The notes under the pieces: model-generated
Database searches by the model: none
What the model was told of the DNA's origin: nothing
What the model saw: the letters and a program-made list of their open reading frames with translations, nothing else
In this document: piece after piece, positions 48,660-63,116 of the stretch
How positions within the stretch are numbered: position 1 is the stretch's first letter
Layout of the letters: every line of letters starts with the position of its first letter
Program-made: the position numbers and the translations under genes
NCBI GenBank assembly: GCA_023846275.1
Contig: CM043872.1
Coordinates: 28,758,670 to 28,822,669, forward strand
Direction: 5' to 3'
Source: Vanilla planifolia
Taxonomy: Eukaryota; Streptophyta; Magnoliopsida; Asparagales; Orchidaceae
Length of the DNA stretch: 64,000 bases

Positions 48660-51600
48660 TGTAATATTTGGATTACATCAAATGAGTTTTAATTTGACTT
48701 AATACTTAAAAATAAGCTTATGATTTATTCATATTATTAATTTTATCTTCAATCTTTATTATTATCTAATTATGAGTGTATAAAAAAATATCGATAAAAT
48801 TTCTAGAAATTAAGAATAATAGTTGAGAATAAGAGAATTAAAAAAAAGATTACATATATGATTATTTAAGAATATTTTAAAGAAGAATAAATATATGAGA
48901 AAAAAACTAATATTCAATAAATCTATTAGCCAAAATTTTCTTAAATTCTTTATTTTTAGGAGTTGATTTTGCTAGTCATAAAGAGTTTGATTAAGATAAG
49001 GTTAATTAAAAAGCTTGAGCCATGACCACTTCAAACCAAAACTAGTTTAATTTATGGTAAAACCTTACCAATGCTATATAAACCCTTAAAATGCACTTTT
49101 CAAGGGTTTTAGAAAACCTAGTTGTAAGAGGGAAATTCGGAGTGGTCAATCGAGATGATATCAAGGAAAAAAAAAGACATTGTGAGAAAAAAGGAGAGTT
49201 GAAGCTTTGAAGTAATAATATATCTAAAGAGAAGTATTTTACATAGTTTTTCTTGGTATGATAATCCAAGAGTTCATAAAATAATTTTAGTTAAGATCTA
49301 AAACAAGATAAAAAGAAATTAACTTGTTAAAATGCATGTAGAAACCTTTGAAAGTATTTTTGATAAAAATTAATCAATTTTATTCCTTAAATCTTATTTT
49401 AAAAAGGAGAAATCTCTTATATCTATAACTAAAGAGATTTTTTATTAGGATTTAAATGTTGCTTATCATTTCTTTTTTATGTATTTTGCTAATGGAACTA
49501 TGCAAAAAGATATAGTAACAAAACTGTGAATATTAATTGAATCTTATGATCATATATTTTTTATGTTTAAACTTGTTTATAGATAAATATAGAAGATGGA
49601 TTTAAAATATTTATTTGTTGATGCAAAATATTTTTTACTCAAGATATTAACATATGGAATATGTTTATAAGCATGTTAATTGTTTGCTTTATTGATTATC
49701 TAAATATGTATGTAATATGTTAAATTTAGTACGATTGATATTATAAAATTATTAAACAATGAAAGAATAAATTTTAATGTGCATAGCTTTTATAATCTAG
49801 GCATGTTAACATCAAATTCTTACTATTTCTTTGCTAAAATTTAAACTTCAAGCTTGCATGTAAATACTTCCTTAAGTAGCAACTTATAAGAAATAGAAAA
49901 TCATAACTAAGGAAGTGTGTAAAATTTTATATAGACCTTTTAAATCTTAGTCTAAAAGATAAATCATGATTTAAAACTTAAAAATAAGGCCAAAACCCAA
50001 GATAATATTGCATTTAAGTATTTATTTGCCTTGGGTTTGCTTAGGAAGCATAGAAACATGGCTTAATTAAGTCATGGGAGTCATGTGGTCAACCCTTGAG
50101 AGAACCTAGGCAATTTCTAAAGTGTGTGATGCCCTTGATCTTTAGTTTGAAAGACTTGGAGGCATAGTTTAAGGCCTTAGAAGAAGACTAGGTTGAGAAA
50201 GAAAGTGGTTGGTAAACATAGTATTTGGTTATAGCTAGAAGTACTAAGGTGGAGATAAAACTCAAGGTAAAAATCTTATAGATAATTCACAATCCTTAAT
50301 AGAGCTAAATTAAAAATTTAAGATATTTGGATATAATTATGTGAGATAATTTAACCTTAGAACTAAGCTTAAATTCTTAGAAATAATATATTGAAAAGGA
50401 ACATATAATAAAAGGTCATAATGATGGGCTAAGAAAACATCATTAGTGAACCTCCACAGGTATTGTAAATTAAACTTTGAATAGTTAAACTCTCAACCAA
50501 AACCTTGCACGAAAATAGAAGAACATAGAGTAAGACTTGTGAATGCACTAGGTTTAGCCAAAGAAAGCAATTGTGATGATACATATTTTATTACTTTAGT
50601 CTTATTACTAATATAGATATTTATATAAGAAACTTTAAAATAAAATTTAATAATATAATTTTATATACATCTTGAAACTTATGTCTGACAAAGTATATCA
50701 TAATTTGGTTTTGAATACATGTTTAAAAAGAGCACATCGTGAGGAATTCAACTATATGTTAATCCTCTTTTGTCTCCCTAATCAAACACTTGGCCTCTAT
50801 TAGGAACCAATTCACAAAGAGGGAATTTCTTGTGAATTCTATTTAGGAAGGGAACCATGAAGAAGGAACCTTGAGTCTCCTTTCAATGAGCCATGCGAGC
50901 AAAGAGATCGAGAAAAATGAGGGATCGGTTGGTCTTTGATAATGATGGTAATTATTAAATTAAAATTAGTGCTTTGTGTAAGTATTCCAAACCCCTTATG
51001 TGTTTGTGCTTTGATTTATTGATCAACCAAGGTTGATTCTTAACCTAATTAAGCCACATCATGCAAAGGGATTGTGGGTGCTCATTAAGATTCAAAGGTC
51101 TTTGGCGATGACGATGAGCCCCTTCGATGCAATCAGTAGGTTGAGTAAGGCAATTGTGAGGGGAGAGATACTCGAAAATGATTTGGTTGAACCTCACCCA
51201 ACTATGCATTTATTATAAGAATTATTATTATTACAGCTAAAAATGAGAGATAGATAAAAGAATTTGTAGAGTTATACTATTGAAGGATAAGGGAAAAATG
51301 CTCAAGTACTCACGCTATAAATTGCAGTAATAAGGAGAGGTAAAATATGTAATTTTTTATTTTCATGTAGTTATTCCATTTAGAAAATTTAGCAATAATG
51401 AGATAAGATTTAACAAAAAGATACGAGATAATTTTTAAATCATTTTGAAGCTTATGTGGATATTTAGGGAGGAGTTTATAATAGATGGTCATGAATCATA
51501 ATAAAAAAAGGATAAATTGATATTTGAGTAGTCCATGAGAATTTAGGAAAATAAATTTAATAAAATTACAATGAAAGTAGTAATTTTTTTATATGATCAT

Positions 51601-52942
51601 TATATTAAGATTCTATGATGTCAACCTTTATTTCTTTTATACTCTATATATTACATAAATTTGATATGAGTAGCATGACATACTAACATATGTAGACATA
51701 TTATATTCGTTCATGATTAATGTTGCATAGTGGATATGGTGTACTATCGTATACCTATATAAAAAAGAAATAAGAAAGTGGATACCAAAAATATTATTTG
51801 AGATAAATAAAATGATATGATATATGTATGTATATATATATATATATATTTACAAATTGAGAATAATTGATTTAATAGATAAAAATCCTTATGTGACATG
51901 ATAAATGTAGGGAAAATAAACAAAATAAAAGAATTCCAAGCTTTAAGCCTAATATCCTATGAAGAATAAATAATATTAAAAAATATGTTTCCCTTGTGGC
52001 CTTATCTCATAGTGTCGCTTATTGTATGATTTAGTGGCTATCACTTATTGTGTGATCTAGTGGCTACCACTATTGTAAGATCTGGTGGTATTAATTCTCT
52101 GACATCAGACCTCGATGATTGAGTTTCTTATTGTGTAATCATAGTTATTATTTACCATATGATATGGTGACTATCTATTATTATATAATCTAATGGCCAC
52201 CACTTGTTATGTGATATAATAGTGAATACAATAAAATTCCAAATTGAGATTAAGGATCCTAAGAATAAGAGACATTAGGAGAAAATTATGGCCCTTATTA
52301 ACTGAAAATAAATGTTAAATAAAAAATGAGAAAAAAACTAAAATTAAATCAAATTCAATAAACAAATTTGCATATAAGTATTTATATAAATTATTTATTA
52401 GAAAAGGAAAGGAGATATGGAAATTGTAATGCTGTAAATATTAAAAGCTATAGCATGTTTTGCATTTCATTTTGAAAACTTTTATTATATTCTTAAAGAG
52501 TTGTAGAGATATGATTATCTCCTCTCTTGATATCATATATATTATCATATTACTTTGAAATTAGGTATATTTTATTTCATATTTATTTTCATTCATGCTT
52601 ATTATGTTATCAATTTATTTGTTAAGTTTTTATACTCACTCTCTTATTTGTATTATAGAGTATGACACATATACACATTAAGTAGGGACATTTAGAGGTG
52701 TAAGAATAGATATTACGAATTATAAATATGATATTTTATAGATAATGATAGTATTATGAATTATTTTATGAACTTATGTATATGAACTTCTAGAGACTAT
52801 GATATGATTTCTTTTATGATAATCCTCTCTTTAAAGAGATTGCTTAACACCCACTCCCTACTCCTTTTTGAGAGTCACTTTTTGTTTTGATGATTCTCAG
52901 GACATCACTTAGTTCTACACATTGTTACCTTTGGATGTTACA
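48660..52942 (+). mobile_element. Candidate long solo LTR or LTR relic
   Basis: The block could be one long LTR running from TGTAATATTT (48660) to GGATGTTACA (about 52933-52942), imperfect mirror ends of the TGTAACATCC...GGATGTTACA type. It holds a TATATAAA at 49075-49082 followed by a small stem-loop (AACCCTTAAAA...CAAGGGTTTT) and the 26-bp array at 52 kb. No protein domain is seen. Flanking five-base duplications do not match, so the boundaries are uncertain. Confidence 0.3.
52018..52222. repeat. Diverged tandem array, period about 26 bp, about 8 units
   Basis: The unit is close to CTTATTGTGTGATCTAGTGG plus CTACCA. It recurs at about 52018, 52044, 52070, (52097), 52127, 52153, 52178 and 52203. 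Central units are the most worn. Confidence 0.65.
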
Positions 52943-53025
52943 AAATCCTTCCATTATTCAAAGTAGTTAAAATTCTAATTTAATTAACTTAGGAAAATAA
53001 AATGTCATATTTTTTTATCAATTTT

Positions 53026-54969
53026 ATTGTACTATTGGTCATGATATAACTTATTTGATGATAATAAAATTATTATGTTAGTTTTTTTTAATATTTTTCT
53101 CAAGTATTTTTCAGATCATACTTATCAAGTTCTTATAAGATTAATCAATTAGAGAGTTTTGACTAGGTGTCTCATAGAGTAATCTTCAAGTAAAAAAATA
53201 TCAGACAATATTGATGGTTATGTTTTAATGGCTTAAATTATATATCAAATAGCCATTGATCAAACTCTTGATGGAGTAGTTAATCATCAGGATCTTGAAA
53301 ACATATATTAGTTTGATTATTTATTTTGTCACTTATTTACATATGATATAATTAGGTTGCATAACATCATTCATTCAAACGTATTATCATTGATTTCTTA
53401 TGTATTATTATTTTAATATTTATAAAAAAATATTATTTTATTTTAATAATTATAATTTTTTTTTTAAAGTAATAAAAAATAATAAATATATAAAATATGA
53501 TTTAAAAAAAATAAAAAATTTGGCTTAAAAACCCAACACATGCCCAAGGCCAAAGGCTCGAGGCAAGAGGCCTGAAATGCTGGGCAATGGACCTAAAGGA
53601 ATCGCAGGTAAGAAGACTGGGTGAATTGAGTCGTCAGGCTTAAGTCCTAATCAGGGAACAATTTCCTTAGTGGCTCAAGTTAAATCAAGTCACGAAATAT
53701 TTTTTGGACTAGTTTAAGCATGATAAGTTGAGTCCAATTTGTAAAGTATCAAATAATTGGATCAGGTCATGTCATACCTATATTCAATACAAATGTGCAA
53801 GTGACTTGGGTTATAACCTCCCAAGAGCACTAGGGGGTAGCCAACCCTATTCGAATGATTTATAAGCTGAGATGAAGTATTATAAATGTCAAACATCATA
53901 TACAAGCTTGCGATGTGGAACTAAAAAGTGGCCATGTTTGCTTCTGAACTTGGGCTGTCCCATTGCACATTTTTGTTATCAAATGGTTTGGATCACACCC
54001 ACTTTTATGAATAGTAATTTTCATCTTACTGTGCATCCATAAAACCTGATCAAACGATTGAAATCTCCGCATTTGTGAACAGTAAATTTCTTTTAGTCGT
54101 CCATTCATAAAGCTCGATTGAATGACTGAGATAATCTCTACTTTATAAATAATGCTATTGCATATAAACATCATTTATCCACAATGTGAGATCTAACGAT
54201 CTACATCAAATCCAACTTGAATTAGATATTGACCCTTTATCCAACAATCTGATCGAGCGGTTCTTGTTTCGTTCAACAAATCAAATGACGATCACTGTTT
54301 TCTCTCATAATCAGCATTTCAGAAAGCTGTTTGTGTTTGTTTAAAACTCTAAATGCAAATGGCTTTTTCGTGTGACCTTCTAGCCATTATAAAAATTCTA
54401 TTTGTCTAAAATATTCTAATATAAATATAAAAGCCTTTGGTATTGAAAAAAGATGATTTTACTTTACTATATTAATTTTTTGGGGAAGAGAAGCAAAACA
54501 AAAAAAAATGCAATCTAATTTTGACAATGTTGATTGAACTATGTTTGCGACTCATTTTTTTCTTTTTCATGCTTTAGCATTCTCTTGATTGCATATCTTA
54601 CTAATGACTTTTTTATAATTGATTTTTTATTTTATTATTCTTTTTTTAAATTTTTTAAAAAATATCATATTAATACAAATTTTGTGTTGATTTTTTTCTT
54701 AATAACATTAGTATACATTGGTAAATCTTATGATTTAATATTTCAAAATTAGGTTATTTAGGTAATTATAAATTTTTTATATGTATATTTATATTTTAAC
54801 ATCATAATCTATAGACTTGTATCATATATGTTTTTACAAGTGATGGTAGAATATTGTAGTTATATATTATTTTGTATTATGCTTCAATATTGTCAAATTT
54901 TTATTTAAAAAATATTTTAAAAATAGCAAAATGTCCAAAGCACAATTCACCCCGCTTTTATGCATTAGT
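53026..54969 (-). repeat. Dispersed repeat, copy B (inverted partner of 11939-14340)
   Basis: Its reverse complement follows copy A from the phrase AATGCATAAAA at one end to ATGACCAAT(A/G) at the other. It is shorter than copy A, mainly because a block near A 12050-12400 is missing. No coding capacity. It abuts the possible LTR end at 52942. Confidence 0.75.
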
Positions 54970-57124
54970 CATGCATAGATTTCATCAAATTTGACTTTCA
55001 AAAAATCAATAACTAATTCCATATCAATTCTCTTAGTAAAGTCTACTACTCATCCAAATTTCACATTTTTGTGACATTTATTATTTCATAAATTTTCAAA
55101 CTTAAAAATTCTTATGAAATCATTTTATCATTTTTTTTCCTAAAATCATTTCAGCTTTTAATTTAATGATAACTACTCTTTCATTTTGTATTTATAAAAT
55201 TTTATAAATCTTATCTTTATAAGCTCCGTCTTTATTAAATTTTATAATTTTTTAGTCTATTTAATATTTTTTTTCTAGTTTTTAAGATTTTTTAAGCTCA
55301 TAAATTAATCTTTATTAATCTCTACTCATTGATTTTATCACTTAAAAAATTCTAATTTTCATAAATTTGATATCATTATATTCCAAATAATTTGTATAAC
55401 TTTTTTAATTCGTCTTCCTCGTTTGAAGTATTATGTGTCCTTTCACTAGTGTATTTTTTAAAAAAATTCTAAAAATTTACCAAACATCCAGGTAATTCAA
55501 AATATCCATGCAATTAAATTTTGTTACAAATTTGGGAAGCCATGTTACATCTTTATCGATTAATTGAAATAATAAAAATATATTATTATTATTATTATTA
55601 TTTCTCTCTCTATTATATTCTTACATTTTCACACACAAATTACATTATTGCTGCTTGATGATTTCACTTGACCCTTCAACTTCCCCAAGAAGCTCGTTAG
55701 TAGTTGTCGACAACATCAGTTGAGCAACGATAACTTTAGTGCTGACAATCTCTTAAAGTTTTTCCTCTCTCTTTCTTTGTCTTTCTCTTATTTAATGATA
55801 CTTATCTTGATTTCTTTCTCCCTAAATTAGAACTTAACTTCTTCTCTTATTGGCTCACTACAACTCTATATCACCTCATTCCAGATAATATTATCTTTTA
55901 TGTGCTCTTAACTTATATAGTCACATTCAAATAATTTATTATACAAGTAATGTCAAAGACTCACTTAATTATAGACTGAATCGTTAATATAATTAAGGGT
56001 TACATATAAATAAAAATTAGATAATTATCTTAAGAATTTAAAATATTTTATTATTTATTTATTTGACACATAAATAAAAATACACTTTTAAATATCATAT
56101 AATATATATACAAAACATCTATTCTTATATTAAAATAATAATTATAAAATTAATTATAAATAACTTTTTAAGACTTTACAATACACATGAATGTTTATTT
56201 GATTGTTTTGAAAATAATAAAAACATAAATTATCATTTAATAAATACAATAATTATTCTTTTAATAAAAAATAAAAAATAAAAAATAATTTTCATATATC
56301 TAATTATTTTTAATATAATATTTTTATGATAATTTATCAAATGTAATTCCATTTCGAGAGCATGTCTCTCACTAGCCTCACTTTTGATTGTGTGCCTAGA
56401 GTTTCGACCGCTTTTAAGCAAACAAACCAAGCCTCTATCATTAAAAAGCAATGGATTGATGCCACGTAGTTTGAGCTCGGTGGGGTCCTGCCATTTGTCT
56501 TAATGTCGCCTCCTTCTCTCTAGATTTCAGGCGCTCGCGAAGATCCGGGCGGGGAAGTGTCTCCCTAACTTCTTAAGGCCATCGTTTTAGTCAACGACGC
56601 ATGCCAGAGATTGCAGTCTCTCTTCATGCCGTTATTCCTTGCGTTCTCTCTCTCTAATCCTTCATTTGCCTGCGACTCAGGAATCGGGATTCCTCTTCTC
56701 GCGGTTTACATGTTTTGATCCCTGTTGATTTTCGCTGGGGTTGGTAGAAAAGGGTTAATGAAAACAAACTTGGTTGGTTTCTCTTCTCAACCCTATACAT
56801 TTCTTGTCGAAGTTCCCCAAATTGTTATGTTTGCGGATAAAAAACCGTAGATCTATTTCGTGAATTTCACGTTGGTTGGACGCCCAGAGATCTAGATTCT
56901 AGAAAATGCATCCGGTTGAAGATTCAGCACATTCACTCAAAATCCCCACTTTGGGAGTCACCTGTTAGATCGTCTTCTATATTCTTCCATTTTCATGTCG
57001 ACTTAGCAGCATACTGCTAGGTGGAGTTCCGTCAATAGTCCTTCCTCTATGTAAGAAAACCATAAACACGTTATAAATATTGAGTACCCTCCCTGCTTAA
57101 AAACTGCGCCGCGCCCATTTTATC
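54970..57124. other. AT-rich spacer, then promoter/leader of the transporter gene
   Basis: 54970-56450 is AT-rich without a gene, with a (TTA)n tract at 55581-55602. From about 56460 composition rises; CT-rich tracts (56510-56520, 56647-56657) and the lack of open frames suggest promoter and 5' leader. TTATAAATA at 57071-57079 is a possible TATA box, but it lies only 46 bases before the ATG. Confidence 0.5.
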
Positions 57125-60100
57125 ATGGGATCCCTTTTAGCTTCTCAAATATCTTCTCCTGAGGAAGTTGCGGGAAACGAAAAGGAACCTATTATGCCCG
57201 TCGAAGGAAAGCAGGAGAATGGATCTCATGGGGATGGGTTTCTTCCTATTACAGCTCCATCAAATGGTCAGGGGGGGTTTTTTTCATCTCCGCTTTCTTG
57301 GCTGAAGGTTCTCGCCAAGGAGACGCATTGGAGTTTTGTGTTTGGGGTCATCGTAGTGTATGGAATTAGTCAGGGATTGGGAGGTGGAACCTGGAGAGTT
57401 GCCATTGATTACTATTGGAAGGACGTGCAGTTGGTGCAGCCGTCTGCAGCACAGGTTTATCAAGGAATAATATACACTCCATGGATTGTGAAGCCCTTTT
57501 GGGGTCTTCTCACAGACGTTCTTCCTGTTGCTGGGTACCGGAGAAAGCCGTATTTAATTTTTGCAGGTACTAAAATTTTGCTTTTTTTTTTAGTTAGATC
57601 GGTGTTCATATTTCCATTTTCCTCCTTAAACTGTCGCTTTGGTGCGTGGTGAGCGCGTTTGGTAGCTTTTAAATAATCTTAACGGTGTTCTCAGTGAGTT
57701 CGTTATGCTGTTCTTCATTGGGAAAATCCCGCATCAGGTCAATCCCGGTTCATGAGATGATAGATTGTATAGCAATGTCAATCACTCTTAAAAGGAAGTG
57801 CGTGGCAGTTATTTATTGAATAAAAAGGTTATGTTTTATGCAGTTGTGGTATTTTGAATTTATTTAGGCTGGAGAAATGTGCTCTTGGCTGGCTTCTAAA
57901 TGAGAATTTTTATTACCTGCGTTGCTCATTTATTGGATCTCATCTCTTAGATTTAACATATATTGATGATATTGATTTGTTATTTAGACTACTAAAAGCA
58001 GCTATCAATGCATGGTTCTGATTTGGATATAACAAGGATGATCCACAATTAGCATGGAACGTGTGTTTCCTGATCCATATTAGATTGTAACCTTTGATTG
58101 TCAAGTTTCATTTTAAAGGCTATTTAATGTCAAGTTGATTTGTACCAAAGCAAAAATACCTCAACATTCTTTGCTTGTTGTTTTTGAATGTTATCAAAAT
58201 ATTACTTTACAATTATCATAGTATAATGTTGTTTAAGGACAAATGGAGAGGAAGTTGTTCAATTTGTGATACTTGGCTACTTAATATGGAGAGGACGGAG
58301 ATTTATAATTGGTGATCACTAGAAGAAGATTTGTTATATATGAAGCATATGCTAATGAAGTTAAATGTGTTGGGTATGACCAGTAAGTCTTGAGACAACA
58401 TTTGAGACCAAAACTTTATATAGAATTGGGCCATTATAGACAATTCCTTGATAGGGTTGTGATGGTTTTTCTTGTTTTTTTAATTGCCTTTCATCTATTA
58501 ATAAACTCTTTTTTTGTTCCTTAACCACTTTCTTTCTTTGATATATCTACTATTTGGTCCCAATAGATGGATTTTTATTATCCTTAATTGCATTCCACTT
58601 GTTAAATTGTTTAAAGATTTCTCCATTTCAAACTTATTCTAACAATTTTTTTTTTCACCAAAACTTTATGTTCTGTCAACTCTTTTTCCAAATCTCTTTT
58701 TCAAATTCTTCTTTACATACAATCTTTCTAAAATCACAAGCCATTACCAAACATTATTGAATACTAGTTATGACTTGGTGGGAACCACAAAAGCCATTAC
58801 GAAGGTGTCTCTGTGGCATTTTTTTTTACCACGTTTCTTTTTCTTACTAGTGCAGAAATGATCATATAAAGGTGGCACTATCCATCTTATGGATAACCTT
58901 CAACTGGAAATTTAGCTGCTTGGCATTTTGTTCAGATTGAAGGGTTAATAATTTAGGAAGTTATTTATTTCACTTCTCCATAGATTGTAGTAAGAAATGC
59001 GGACTTTTTAAGGCTACTTTTTCGGCCTTGATTTGTTATTTCCTGTGAAATACATTTTTTTTTCTCAGGTTCTACTGGAACTTTTTAATACCCATATCCT
59101 GGTACATTAGCATAGTACTTATATCCGTTAGACATCAACACATCTCAAAGCTTTGATTTGTCCATTAGTAATAAAACATTTGATGATACAGTCCAATTAT
59201 AGACTAGATCAATTTTTTTAAGTCAGTGGAAACTGGATAACGCACATAAATTAAGTTCATGAACATCTGGAAAATGCAGGTGTTGCTCTTTGTCAAAATA
59301 TTGAAGTACTTCAGCATCTAATTTGCCTGTTTTGGTGCAGGTCTTCTGGGACTGGTCTCAATGCTCACTTTATCTCTTAGCCAACTGCAAATTGTGTCTG
59401 CATTGCTAGCAATGACCGCCGGTAGTGCAGGCGTTGCTATTGCTGATGTGACTATAGATGCCTGTGTTGCACAAAACAGCATAGCGAGCCCTTTCCTTGC
59501 AGCGGACATGCAAAGCTTGTGCGGACTAAGTTCATCCATAGGATCACTACTTGGCTTCTCAATTAGCGGGGTTCTTATTCATGCCATGGGATCACAGGTT
59601 ATCTTCCTGATATCTCCCTGTGTTAGCTAGCCAAATTCAATTGCATATTGCATGTAATAAATGTTAACTGATTGCTTTGCCTTTGGTTTCCTTTTTCTGA
59701 ATGAAGGGGGTACTTGGCTTGTTAAGCCTCCCTTCTTTACTGGTGTTATTGGTTGGTGTATTGATCAAGGAGAGTCGTGTGACCAATTTTTCTTACAATG
59801 AGGTGGGTCATCTCCATAAAATTTTATCTTGTTTTGTATTATATTTGGGTCTTTCCTGACCCGTCCTTGATCATCTTACCCTTCTGGTTCAGGTCCACCA
59901 AAAGTTCCTGATAGCTACCAAAACTATGTGGTCGACTTTAAAATGCCCTGAAGTCTGGAGGCCATGCTTATACATGTACTTTTCACTTGCCTTGTCCTTG
60001 AACATTCAAGAAGGAATGTTCTATTGGTATACTGATCCTAAAGCTGGCCCTTCTTTTTCTCAGGTAACTGCAAAATCTTACCTCTAGTGATTTCTGCAAT

Positions 60101-60739
60101 ATTTAGATGTCTGCTACAATCTACATACCAGGTTTCATTATGCAGGAAACTGTAGGATTTATATTTTCCATTGGATCGGTTGGTTCTCTTCTGGGTGTTC
60201 TGCTCTACCAAAATCTTCTCAAGGATTTTCCATTCCGTTCCTTGTTCTTTTGGGCACAGCTTCTGACTGCCTTTGCAGGAATGCTGGATCTGATCCTGGT
60301 TCTTCGCATAAACTTAAAGCTTGGAATGCCCGATTACTTCTTTGTCGTCGTCGATGAGTGTGTTTCTCAGATGATCGGGCGCATCAAGTGGTTGCCACTT
60401 CTCGTCCTGAGCTCAAAGCTGTGTCCCTCGGGGATCGAAGGAACATTTTTTGCACTTCTTATGTCCATTGACAACCTGGGTTTGCTCTCAGCATCCTGGG
60501 GTGGTGGGTTGTTACTTCATATCTTTAGTGTCACCCGGAGGGAATTCGGTAAGCTTTGGGTAGTCATATTGATTCGCAGCTTAATGAGGCTTTTGCCACT
60601 GGTTTTGTTATTTCTGGTTCCTGGAAGTGATCATAATTCAAGCATTCTTCCTGCTGAAACGCTAGAGGAAAATGGAGGTATAGAAAATACAAAAGAAGTA
60701 GATGTTGAATTGGCATCTCTGGTGAATAACACCTCATAA
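57125..60739 (+). CDS. Folate-biopterin transporter (FBT) family protein, 5 exons
   Basis: Exons: 57125-57566, 59341-59597, 59707-59802, 59893-60063, 60146-60739; GT-AG, phases close, 519 aa. The protein belongs to the FBT/BT1 branch of the major facilitator superfamily, with about 12 membrane helices after a hydrophilic 65-residue N-terminus. Family marks are [20 protein letters not shown] (70-88), [23 protein letters not shown] (117-143), [18 protein letters not shown] (exon 2), [15 protein letters not shown] (exon 4) and [17 protein letters not shown] (413-429). Plant members include a plastid folate carrier, but several lack the folate-binding residues and have unknown substrates, so the cargo is open. 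There is no clear transit peptide. Intron 1 is 1.77 kb; the others are short. Confidence 0.94.
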
Positions 60740-63116
60740 GCATGCATCTTTGTTTGGAGTCATTTCTTTTACCGATTGGAATTGAGCTCAGCTACCTAGG
60801 TTGGATATGAAGAAGTTTTCTTGTTGAAATAACTGGTATCCAGTGTTATTTGCTCTATACAAGCTGTGCTGCTCTCTTCTGTTGCCTTTCGATGTTAATG
60901 TTCGCTTTCCAGGATCATAATGAACGGAAGTATTTCGTATTCCTGAGGAAATACTGCATCTTTGACTTGATTCCGTGAGCAAAACCTCCGGGTCTTTTGC
61001 TGAAATACTAAATTTGATAAAATGTATTATTTTGGGGGAAAATGAAAATAAATTTTGAATTTTTTAAGGTGCTTTTTGGAAGAACTTTTTGTCGGCTATT
61101 TTCTCACATTTTACACGGTTTTGGTTTTTTATGTCTATTAATATAAAATATTGAAGAGAATAAAAACGTTTTTTTTGAAGGACGCGTGCATTCTAACTGC
61201 GTTGTGTCGAATGATGTGTCGGATTGAATCTTATTGAAAAGAAGATTTTGAACGCCTCTCACTTCGTGGAAAAATAGTATCAATTTTCACTGAAAAAAAG
61301 TTAAGAAGAGGCTTGTATATTTTTGTGGTATATTCTTTGGAAATAAATTGGTAGGAATTTTTGTTGAATAGTGTGGGATCAAGTTTGGTGGGAGAAGTTG
61401 AAAAGTGTTTGGAGTTTTTTTTTGTAATTTTTTTTAATTTTTTTCTAAGAAATCTTTTTGAAATTTCTTTTCAATTGTCATTGTTGTTATTAAATATCAA
61501 TGAATGAGAATGATCAATAACAATTGATTGAGAGCTAAATTGTAAGAAACTTAACAATAATTAGAAAACTAGACCAAAGAAAGGTTAATATTTGGGCAAA
61601 TTGTTAAAAAAAAAATATACTAGACAATGGACCAAAGGTTAGAGCAAAGGAAGCTTGACAATAGGACCAATATTATAGATGAATGAGGCGAGTTTGCAAC
61701 AATGTGGTTGGATAATGGTGGATAGTAAAAGAGAGAGATAGAAAGAAAAAATATATACAAATATAAGAAAATAATTTATAATTAAAAAAAAACATAAAGT
61801 ACACACTAATTTTTAATTGAACATTCCAATATTAGAAAAATTACACACTTGATATTAGTTGTCAAACAACCCACTACACTTTATCGCCATTAAGGCTAAC
61901 TTTCTCGCTTAACAAAGCTCTATAAGAATATTTTGTGAAAAAGTAGAAAGATAAATGTTATAGAAGGAAGAAAAAAAGCAAAAGACATGAATGAAAAAAC
62001 ATTTGTAATGATGCATAAAAAAAGCTTTGAATCAAATTCAATTAAGGTGTGCTCATTATCATTTATTCCTTAATTACAACTATTCTTCCTCCTTATCTCT
62101 CTTAAAAACCATTTTTTTATCATATTAAACTCTTTCTCTCTCTTCCCTTCCCTTATCTCTCTCCCCTCTCACTCCCAACTTCACCAACATCCTTTCCTTT
62201 TTCTTTCATTGCCTCCTCTCTCTAATATTTCTCTCATTGTTGATAAATCAATTATCAAATTTGTCATTATTTATTCATGTGATGGTGTAATAACCCGATA
62301 AATGAATTCTTAATTTTGTCTTCCTAATTTTACATTTTATGTATTAATATATTTGTATTCCAAATTTAAACCTGAAAATATAGTCATTGGCACCTCAAAA
62401 TATATGCCAAGACGATGATAGTCAAATCTCAAATTTGAATATGTCATTGTGAAGATCTTATTAAAAAAAATCTATAGATAAGTGAGATATAATTTTTAAA
62501 TACAATTTAGATTTTTAATAAATTTTTAAAATATAATTATATAAAAAATAATATAATTAAGTGGCTTACTTTTTTTCACATATTAAATGAGTAGATAAAC
62601 TACCTCTCATTCCCAAAAGGCCACTACAACTTCTAGAAACAAAGTGAGAAAGCAAGAGAGCAAGTGGAGGAGAAGGTCAAAAGGTGAGGGAAAATGCTTC
62701 AGCTCTCATATCTTGAGTTCTAACATAATTTTAATGAGATAAAAAAGGGAAGAAAAAAAGCTCTGTGAAAAGAATAAGCTCTAATCCCAATGTGTGAAAA
62801 TGAAATTTTAAAGTAAGATCTCACAGAGATTTTTTTTTCTCTAAAATATGTATTTACTGTTTAGATGAAAGAAATGGATTTTCAAAGATTCAGGTTATTA
62901 CCATAGAGGACAAAGATCATCATTTTTTCAATTGTGCAAATCGTACCAAACAATTGTTTAGATCATCTAGTATGAGCTTGCAATGGGAGCCAAACGAGAG
63001 GTTTTTATATAATATGACTATGATCGATGTAATGATCATATTAGTACAACTAACACATCACACATCAGGTAATACATAGGCTATATACAATTACCCAAAA
63101 TAGTTTATCCTATCAG
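60740..63116. other. Transporter 3' flank and AT-rich spacer
   Basis: 60740-61030 is the presumed 3' UTR. The rest holds no gene. A long pyrimidine-rich stretch (about 62095-62235, CTCTCT/CCCTT) and scattered A/T runs are the only structure seen. Confidence 0.5.

Noticed and set aside
60107..60145. ATG at 60107 as start of a separate 210-aa membrane protein
   Set aside because: This is intron sequence before the acceptor at 60145. The rest is the last exon of the transporter.
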